From: Agriotes lineatus
Taxonomy: Eukaryota; Arthropoda; Insecta; Coleoptera; Elateridae
Direction: 5' to 3'
Length of the DNA: 64,000 nt
Assembly (NCBI GenBank): GCA_940337035.1
Contig: CALNHX010005814.1
Location: 1-64,000, forward strand
Numbering within the stretch: the first letter of the stretch is position 1; each line of letters opens with the position of its first letter. Both the position numbers and the translations under genes were made by a program. Below are positions 56,461 through 64,000 of the stretch, piece by piece. The notes under the pieces were generated by a model. That model was not told where the DNA came from and did not search any database. It saw nothing but the letters and a program-made list of their open reading frames with translations.

Positions 56461-56660
56461 TTTTCAACAGCCGGCGGTCACTGTCACTAGCATCCCCTGC
56501 GACCGCCAATATCACTGTGACAATGACAAAACACCGCCCCGGGTATTCACCGCGTCCGTTCTGCAACACCCAACTCCAGCAGGCCCAGGGTGAATTTGAC
56601 ATAGGTTGCTTCGATGACGCGTTCGATAGGGTTACTTACGTCAGGAACGCTCTTTCTTAA
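56461..56660 (+). CDS. Candidate terminal exon of an unidentified host gene
   Basis: A GC-rich block in AT-rich surroundings. After the possible acceptor TTTGTGTGCATGCAG, one frame stays open to TAA at 56658-56660 and reads like a real protein tail: RRSLSLASPATANITVTMTK, then RPGYSPRPFCNTQLQQAQGE and CFDDAFDRVTYVRNALS. No start codon is needed if it is an exon. I do not recognise the family. The opposite strand is also open for 78 codons, so strand choice rests on protein-like character. Confidence 0.3.
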
Positions 56661-57457
56661 AATGTCATTAGTTCGCCACAAAAGTTTGTTTTAGGGACAC
56701 TTCAAATAAGTGACCGAGAATTTCTGGAAATTCTTTCGGAAGCTCTGAACATTTTTGTAATTGTTACAGCTCGGCTGAAACTACTGCAGCCCCTTCTGAA
56801 ACTTCTAACTTCTGGAGCTGCAATCAAAACCTACTAACTATTTATAAACGTTATGCGAACTTAATGAGTCGTAAATAGAACAACGAATTGAAAAGTAAAA
56901 TTTGTAGTAAGCTACTGAAACATAACCTGTGGTCAAATGCTTAATCAATCACCTCAAAACCTTAGGGAAGAGGCTCCCCTATATGTATCAACACATAGGT
57001 AGTTCTAATTATGTGAATAATTCGTGACCATCTATATTTATGTTAAGCCCTAATTTCTTTTATGTAAAGTGAAAGCACTGTACAGGGTGTGTCGTAAACG
57101 GGCAATATAAATTTACCTATAACACCAAAATCGATGTATAGTGTTTCATTTGTTTGCAGCTATAGTTAACTTTTTATGATAATATTAATAGTTTTTTTAA
57201 GACTATTCAATTCACCTGTCATCTGTCAAAAAGTAACCAATGAAAATCCAGAATTCTGACATTTCTTGACCAATCAAAAAAATATCAGTGGATATATCTT
57301 CCTAGAAGGTATTCAAGTGACTATTTTTAACAAATGCTATTTTTATTAGAATAAGTCAATATTAGTGTTCTGTTACTATAGAAATTGCGTAGTTTGTTGC
57401 TAGATTTACTGAAAACTAATTTGAAAAAGTAGTTTGGTTCATTAAATAGTCCCTCGA
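56661..57457. other. Unassigned stretch
   Basis: No supportable gene. TACAGGGTGTGTCGTAAACG at 57081 resembles a transposon end, but no partner was found. Confidence 0.4.
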
Positions 57458-57634
57458 ATACCATTCTTAGTCAAAGTTAAGTAGATTATTTTTGCGGTGG
57501 TATCACTACTCATGTCCATTGCGCTTTGGATTAGGACTCGTGCTATCGCACTCGTCCTAATCGTACCAAAGCGCAATGGACATTCGTGACACCACCGCAA
57601 AAATAGTCGACATAACTTTGACTACTCATGGTAT
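57458..57634. mobile_element. Hairpin MITE
   Basis: ATACCATTCTTAGTCAAAGT with TTTTTGCGGTGGTATCAC on the left pairs with GTGACACCACCGCAAAAA and ACTTTGACTACTCATGGTAT on the right. The stem continues through CATTGCGCTTTGGATTAGGA to the tip CTCGTGCTATCGCACTCG at about 57545. 177 bp, non-coding. Confidence 0.85.
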
Positions 57635-58340
57635 TATAAGTGATTATTGTTTAGGAGATAATCTAAGTCAAAGAATTTTGATAATAATATTTAATATTAA
57701 TGCATGATTTTTATTATTGAATTAATAAATAAAGAACAATAACTGGTAACATATTTAATATTTTAAAAATTATATATTACAAGACATTTTGCAACTGATA
57801 TTTGCTTAATCAGTTGTTTTAAAATGTTTCATATAAAATTGAAGTTACATGTCTGAAAATAATAAATTAGATTAGTGAACATTTAATTTCAGTAAAACCT
57901 GTATACTTACATTTACGTTACATTATAGTTGATTTGGAAATTGTACAGATTATTAAGATTTTTTAAATTTTTTACTTATTGAAAAGGTTAATATTTAACT
58001 TATTTTATTTTTAGCATGCCTGATTTTATTTAAAGAACGTGCATGCCTGCAGAGTTGAAAATTGAAGTTGAAAAATGCATTATTAAAATAAATAGCGCTT
58101 TTAACATGGTGGAATGCAGAATATAAATGAATTATTGATAAATGCAGACGAGGTTGTTTCTGTATTTTATTATCATCATGCGCAGTGGGCAAGAAAATAT
58201 CTAGCTTGCTATTAATATAAGCAGGGTTGTATTAATATAAGTTTTAAATTTTGGTAAATTAGAGAATTATAAAAATTATTTATTGTTAAAAATGTGAAGT
58301 CTAAGAAATATAATTACAGGAGATAATTATTTGAATAAGT
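57635..58340. other. Unassigned AT-rich stretch
   Basis: No supportable gene or repeat. Confidence 0.4.
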
Positions 58341-58369
58341 TGAACTAAGATTATTTACATCAGTTTTAT

Positions 58370-58690
58370 AGTTAATGGTTGTAGGGCTCTTTTGTATTTC
58401 TATAATTTCCAGGCGAAGAGATTTTTTTTTAATTTCTCTCTTTATGTAAGACAGTAGGCAATTTAAATTCATGTTGACGCTCTATTGCACGATCCACTAA
58501 AGCAGTTTTAGTGGAAGAAGGTGATAAGTTATTAAATTTAATGGAATACTTATGTTGTCTGATTCTGTTTTTTAATAGTTGTTTAGTTTGACCTATATAG
58601 GTGGAGTTATAGTTGTTACAATTAATTTCATACACTACTTCAGATTGCATAATTATTTCTGTTTTATCTTTTAAATTAGCAAATAATACC
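58370..58690 (-). pseudogene. Penelope-like GIY-YIG endonuclease fragment
   Basis: On the minus strand, 58650-58430 reads EVVYEINCNNYNSTYIGQTK, then LLKNRIRQHKYSIK and TALVDRAIERQHEF. This is the GIY-YIG domain of a Penelope-like element (here VYEI...TYIGQT, with R and H of the R-x3-H motif in NRIRQH). The element's C-terminal tail follows with frame breaks to about 58370. No reverse transcriptase is next to it. It belongs to a different family from the element at 61500-63800. Confidence 0.78.
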
Positions 58691-58829
58691 TAAAGTTAGT
58701 ATTGTAGTTATTATAAGCAGTTTTGATATTGTATTTTTTAAGTTCAAAGAAACAGGTAACTAATGAAACCAGGAAATTAATTTTCACATATCGAAAACTA
58801 ACATGAGAGAGCCATCATACGAATATGTT

Positions 58830-58975
58830 TGGTGGTCGTGACCCCTATGAGGGCATTCTTCCCTAATTCAAGGAGTTAGGCTAGCCACCTACCCCAGCTG
58901 CGGCTTAAGATGGCTTATAAAACCGCTCAGCCTAAATAAGAGGAAAAAGATGAGAAGAAGAAAACTAACATGTAT
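58830..58975 (+). repeat. Short LINE or SINE 3' end with GAA-rich tail
   Basis: Moderately GC-rich (CCACCTACCCCAGCTGCGGC) followed by CCTAAATAAGAGG and a GAA-rich tail (GATGAGAAGAAGAAAAC), sitting in AT-rich DNA. The layout suggests a 5'-truncated retroposon. No target duplication was resolved. Confidence 0.35.
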
Positions 58976-60780
58976 TCTAATTTTTAGATGTGAATATGTC
59001 CTGTTTGCAATAATTTTTAAAATTGTGATGCAGCTACCATGTTCAGCGAAATATTAACGTTTATTTTAAATCAATTTTCAACTGTGCTTGAAACTAATTA
59101 TTTTTATATTAATTTTCTCTCTGAAAAACACAATAGCTCCATTTGTTCTCCTAAAAAAATTTGGAATAGTATAAAACTTTTATGGTAATATTATTGAATC
59201 CAGTTTTTGAAAATCAAATAATTTAAAAACAGCTGCATGCTAATCTGAAACAAGTACCTATAAAAATCCATCGCCGTTTTCTTAATTTATTAATATCTCG
59301 TTTTTGAGGTGTTTTCGCCCTTATGAGCTTGATAAGTGTCCGCTTGTGGAGAAAACAAAAGCGAGGTAACTTAGTTTAATTTTTTACTGCTGCACTGTCA
59401 TAGCATTGGTACAAATAAACAAAAAAAAATTCAATTTGTTAAATTACCGTTCCAAATTCTCCGTGAGCCAATTTTTTAATCTGTAGCGTTTAACTGCCTT
59501 TTTAAAGTAAAATGTGGGTTTCCTGTTGGCAACTTTGCTTTATCCTCAAGTTTCCTGGCAATCCAATACCTATAATGGTATAAGAAATACCTCTCATGTA
59601 ATTACTCGTAATTACTTTATATAGTTTTTGAAGACTCTATTTATATGCACACATTCATTACAGCCTTCCTATTTAGTAAGAAATATTCTGCAATTTTTCA
59701 ACCATAATCTTTAAATCTATCGCGTTTTAAAGTATCTTGATCAAATATGGTTCCAACCGTAAGTAAATTTAATTTAATTGCTTTTGGAATATTAAAACTC
59801 ATTCTGTCATTTCCACAGTTTTTAATGAGATTATATCAATTCCTTCAGGTAGATGCCCTTTTCCGTAACTTGTTTGAATAGTGTTGGGAATGTAATGCCT
59901 ACGTACTGTGGTGTCCTAGAATGATTTGACACCATATACATTAACCATTGTTATAAAGACAACTGGAGTAACAAATATTGAATAAATAAATAATTCGAAA
60001 CCATATCTAAACTGAAATAGTCGTGTTTCATTGAATTCATGAAAGGTTATTACTAGAAAATAGCAATTCTTAACATTCTAGTGACCCCACTGTGATTTTT
60101 TTCATGCACCAGTTAGGAGGAACATCTTCAGGAGGTTCCTTAAGCATGTTGTAGAAGTAATTAATTAATGTTAATTATTGCTACAAATAGCAAGTGCTAA
60201 CAGTACTACATACTTGTTAATTGCTGCTTAGTCGAGTGTATTGTAATATAAACAAGCACACTGCCTTCCAGTTGCCCTTGTGAATGATCTTAATGCGCAT
60301 TTCTGAATGATCTGTAAGCCCATTGGTCTTCTAAAAAAGAGTACTTTTACCTGGCTTCTTATCTTCTGATGAAGGCATTGTTTCATCAAGATGCATTGAT
60401 AGTAGAAAATAAACACAGCGGTATTTTGCTTAGAGGTGTATGATTACAAACTCATATTACACTTAAAAGCAAAAATAAACCAACCAACTTCTTTACCTTT
60501 GCTTTACTGTAATTATGCTGGCATTACGCTTTTATTTTTAAGCTTATATTTACGATACGATTTATATTAATAAAACGTCAAATCTTATTTATTGCAGTGT
60601 TAATATTATTTCCAATATCCGATTAGAAAGTTTCGAAGATTTCTATGTTTTTTTATTCATTATTGTCAAATTCAAGAGAATGTTTACTATTATAGCTACT
60701 TTTGAGTACCATATACGGGTGTTATAAAATGTTGTCGGATATATTACCCACTTATAGATCTCATCAATACAAACAAAAAA
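58976..60780. other. Unassigned AT-rich stretch
   Basis: No supportable gene. ACGGGTGTTATAAAATG at 60716 resembles a transposon end without a partner. Confidence 0.4.
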
Positions 60781-61089
60781 GTCCTAATAAACATGGATCC
60801 GGAAACGCTTCGTTTCCGTGGTACGAGATAAAAAAAACCTAACCCATATGCTCAGTGGACACAACCCTGGAATGACTGAATCAACTGTACTAGGTATAAA
60901 AGATACTACTTTTTTAACATAGAATACCATAGAACACCTAGCACTCCCTAGTTTAATGTGCCTTGCACCTTGTGAACTCGAGCAAATACCCGCACGATGA
61001 CCATGCTCTTTGGTGGCTCGTGCTGTTTGAGAATCATGAGAACAAAGACACTTAGGAGATTTGGCCTTTTTGCTGTTTGTGCATCCATA

Positions 61090-61500
61090 TTCACTAAAGT
61101 TTTGCAAGACCTTACAGCTTGCATCATCAGAGTGAAGAACTGAAGGTCGGTGTGGAGCTATTTATAGTCCTCTGTTCCAGGCGCGTGGAGTAGCGTAATG
61201 CTGACTGGTCGTTCGAGTGCAATGTAATACTTGGGGCGTGGCCGTATGACGCACAGTGGTGGAAAGCTTTAGATGGTGTATTACAGAAGTTCACGTTTTA
61301 GTAAAATTAAAGCCATCTTACCTGTTTATATTATTTGGATATTTTTCTATTTCTAAGGCATGACGTATCACTCACGGGAAGTAGTGAGATATTCTGGCAA
61401 TTACTCTGGGGTGGTTAAATTCTAAACTGTGCCCATTTGTAAACGTGTGCTCAGCTACGGCTGTTTTAGCAGACTTAGCCTTTCTAAATCGTTGCCGTGG
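61090..61500 (-). repeat. Inverted copy of the Penelope 3' end
   Basis: Read on the minus strand, 61480-61159 repeats the 3' end of the element on the right (63680-64000): endonuclease tail AVAEHTFTNGH, RISHYFP, then AACGTGAACTTCTGTAATAC, GTGCAACGAACGACC-like sequence and CTATAAATAGCTCCA. Beyond it, 61140-61090 continues with TCTGATGATGCAAGCTGTAA, the kind of 3' UTR seen in this group. Penelope-like elements often carry such terminal copies, in direct or inverted orientation. Confidence 0.75.
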
Positions 61501-63802
61501 CAACAAGGTCTTACCCAACTATTTAAATTAAACACTGCCTAAGAAATCATCATAAGAACAGACTTTTCAACAATGCCAGTCTGGATCCGAAATAAAAAAA
61601 GTTAGACAGGAATTAGATAGCACAGGATCAAAGATTTACACCCTACACCTAAAATCGGCGAACACGCTGGAGCCAACATTGTGGGAGAAAATCGACGCTA
61701 TCACTACGAGACAAGCACGCAATACACTGGAACAAGCGACAGCTAAACATGTATGATAAGCTAGCGCCTAAGCAGTCCTCGGACAATGGACTACGGACAA
61801 AGTAATCGTAAGCCTTAGCAACATAGAACTGGATAAACAGACCACATCCTTACTAAAGAAAGGTTTTAACTTCGCCGTAGCCCCTAAACAAATACCTGTG
61901 GAGGAGATAATATGTGGAGTGGAAGCAGCAATCCAAAAACTTCCCAGAAAAGATGCAGAAATCATCCTACAGGACGTGTCTTGTATTTTAAGAAGAGCAA
62001 AACCACCCCGCCCCCTCCTTAAAATAGCAGGGAGAGAAAGAGCAAGATCATTAAAGAAGAACAATGATATTGTAGTTCTCAAAGCTGACAAAGGAAATGC
62101 TACTGTGGTAATGAACACAGATTATAATGCGAAGATGGAGGTCTTACTATCTGATACAACTTACAAAAGCCTAAACCCCAATCCCACTACTTCTCTCAAG
62201 ACCAAGATAACCTCTGCCATAAAACGCTCCGATAGTATCGATCCCACTTTAAAGCACCGCTTGATTCCTAGAAATGAAATAACTCTTCGCATGTGTGGTC
62301 TATCTAAGATACATAAGGAGGGCGTGCCGTTGAGACCAATTGTCAGCGCGATAAATTCTCCTACACATGCTTTAGCAAGACATTTAACCATTATACCACA
62401 GCTCTGAAACTTCTTTGTGGCGTGAATTCATAATTCATATTCTTATATGGGTATTTCGCCACTCTGCAAATTAAAATATTAAATAACGAAAATATTAACA
62501 ACGAACGTTGATAACTAGGGCAGATTGTCCCTCGAAACGTTCGTTGTTAATATTTTCGTTATTTAATATTTTAATTTGCAGAGTGGCGAAATACCCATAT
62601 AAGAATATGAATTATACCACAGCCTTTAACTGGTAAAACAGACTTTTTTGCCAAGGATTCAGCAAATTTTGTCCAGAAACTAAAGAACTTAAAGTTAAAC
62701 AAAGATGATCTTTTAGTTAGTTTCGACGTAGTATCACTCGTCATGAAAGTGTCGGTTGATGAGGTGCTAGTAATGCCCAAAGATCTCGTGTCTACAGAAC
62801 AACTTGGACTTGTCGAAATTTGTCTAAAAACACTTACTTCAGCTGGAACAATAAAATACACGAACAAGTCGAAGGAGCGGCTATGGGTTCACCGCTATTA
62901 CCTGTTATAGCTAATATTTACTTGGAGGCATTTGAAACCAAGGCTGTCGAACAAGCGCAGCTAAAACCGAACTGCTGGTTAAGATATGTATATGATACCT
63001 TTGTCATCTGGTCACACGGGCGCCACACATTGGATTTGTTTCTAAAACACCTGAATTATGTACATCCCAACATACAATTCACAATGGAAGTAGAGGAAAA
63101 TTGCAGTATTCCGTTTCTAGACGTCGTGGTGAAACGTAAATCAGATGGTAGTTTAGGACATGCAGTCTATAGAAAGAAAACACACACGAACAGATATTTA
63201 AATGCTAACTCACACCACCATCCAATGCAAAAAGCAACACTTCTCCAGACTTTGGCGACAAGAGCCGTTCGTATCTCAGATGTTGAAAATTTAGAGAGAG
63301 AAAAGCTACATCTGTTTGACTATTTACAAAAGAACGGACACACAAAAACCGCCATACGAAAAGCGCTAGACAAAACTATGACACAACAGGCTAAAGAAGA
63401 ATCCCCACCTCTGGAAGGCTTAGTATTTCTAAATCACGTTAAAGGCTCGACTGTTAAAATAGGACGTGTCCTAAAACGATGCAACCACAAAACTGTGTTT
63501 ACGAGCAAGGAAACTTTGGGTAACGGCTTCAGATCGGTAAAAGACAAAATTGCAAGTTTAAATCTGCTGGCGTATATCGCATTCCTTGTTCTTGCAGGTC
63601 GAGTTACATTGGACAGACTGATCGTTCCGTTGCTTTTAGACTTCAAGAACATAAAGGCAATTGCAAACACAAACGCATCACAAAATCAGCCGTAGCTGAG
63701 CATATGTTTACAAATGGGCACACTTTAGAATTTGAGCACGCCAGAGTACTTGCCAGAATACGTCACTACTTCCCGCGAGTGATACGTCAGCCATATAAAT
63801 AG
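61500..63802 (+). pseudogene. Penelope-like retroelement: reverse transcriptase and GIY-YIG endonuclease, broken
   Basis: N-terminal part from about 61610 (frame breaks), then open through NFAVAPKQIPVEEI, VVLKADKGNATVVM and CGLSKIHKEGVPLRPIVSA, hallmarks of Penelope-like reverse transcriptases. A palindromic insertion (62403-62610) interrupts it. It resumes with KLNKDDLLVSFDVVSL, shifts frame near 62823 and continues EGAAMGSPLLPVIANIYLEA. The catalytic YVDD is changed to YVYD at about 62987-62998. After IPFLDVVVKRK there is another frame shift near 63560; then GVYRIPCSCRSSYIGQT, RLQEHKGNC and AEHMFTNGHTLEFEH give the GIY-YIG endonuclease, ending at TAG 63800-63802. It cannot move on its own. 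Confidence 0.88.
62403..62610. mobile_element. Palindromic insertion in the Penelope reverse transcriptase
   Basis: Flanked by the 13-bp direct repeat ATTATACCACAGC (62390-62402 and 62611-62623). It holds a 78-bp inverted repeat that looks perfect (62432-62509 and 62536-62613; the last 3 bp of the right arm overlap the repeat) around the 26-nt spacer GATAACTAGGGCAGATTGTC CCTCGA. The spacer and right arm (CCTCGAAACGTTCG) resemble 3' UTRs of Penelope-like elements. A variable-length target duplication and inverted structure suggest a retroelement insertion with inversion during priming. Confidence 0.85.
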
Positions 63803-64000
63803 AAAAGCATCCAAATAATATAGACAGTGAAGTTGGTTTTAAGCTTGGTAAAACGTGAACTCCTGTGATACACCATCTAAAGCATTACAACCAATGTGCG
63901 TCAAACGGCTACGCCCGACGAATTACGTTGCACTCGAACGACCAATCAGCGTTATGCCACTCCGAGCACCTCGTACAGAGGATGATAAATAGCTCCATAC
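63803..64000 (+). repeat. Penelope 3' UTR and terminal repeat, cut by the window end
   Basis: After the stop at 63802 the sequence runs AAATAATATAGACAGTG, GTAAAACGTGAACTCCTG, CGAACGACCAATCAGCG and GATAAATAGCTCCAT. The inverted counterpart is 61159-61390. The element continues beyond 64000. Confidence 0.75.

Noticed and set aside
60784..61107. A 107-codon minus-strand open frame.
   Set aside because: It overlaps the probable 3' UTR of the inverted Penelope piece and has no domain.

Overview
The window is animal nuclear DNA, most likely from an insect. The evidence is one spliced host gene with very short introns (50-54 nt, GT...AG) and a mix of transposon families typical of insects: pogo/Tigger, mariner, hAT, THAP-domain and Tourist-like DNA transposons, Jockey- and RTE-type LINEs, Penelope-like elements and many hairpin MITEs. 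The tiny introns would suit a beetle, but that is an inference. I found no bacterial operon, CRISPR array, rRNA or convincing tRNA.

Host genes. The only recognisable host gene is on the minus strand at 13811-10037. Its first seven coding exons encode a PX domain, an acidic Ser/Thr-rich linker, an MIT domain and the start of a kinase-like domain. This order matches RPS6KC1 (ribosomal protein S6 kinase delta-1), an endosomal PI3P-binding protein. The rest of the kinase-like domain is not in the window, and the last intron seen (about 2.1 kb) contains DNA transposons. A weaker candidate terminal exon lies at about 56461-56660.

Layout. 1-7100: an unclassified dispersed repeat holds a hAT transposase remnant, which holds a pogo/Tigger copy, which holds a LINE fragment; a second and third Tigger-type element and several MITEs follow. 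7611-9526: a THAP-domain transposon remnant holding a foldback MITE that itself holds another MITE. 10037-13811: the RPS6KC1-like gene. 14446-15500: hairpin MITEs and a 756-bp transposon with an 8-bp target duplication. 16716-24799: an element with very long inverted repeats that encodes a decayed, widespread but uncharacterised transposon protein; it has been invaded by an RTE fragment, a LINE fragment and a 4.7-kb LTR retrotransposon with 1391-bp LTRs and no coding capacity. 26700-27220: diverged hairpin-forming repeats. 27446-30310: two inverted copies of a long LTR-like sequence. 30430-33550: a mariner broken by tandem copies of the dispersed repeat from the window start, which are broken in turn by palindromic MITEs. 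33600-43100: mostly unassigned, with two short tandem repeats. 43100-47280: a Jockey-type LINE with both ORFs open. 47420-51700: MITEs, a LINE fragment and an IS630/Tc1-type transposon with long inverted repeats. 51700-61100: mostly unassigned AT-rich DNA with a Penelope endonuclease fragment. 61156-64000: a Penelope-like element with an inverted terminal copy, a mutated catalytic motif and a perfect 78-bp palindrome inserted in its reverse transcriptase.

Apart from the RPS6KC1-like gene, the window is best read as layers of transposon insertion whose order can be worked out from target duplications. The two things closest to undescribed systems are the non-coding LTR element built from structured repeats and the long-inverted-repeat element carrying the PIN-like protein.
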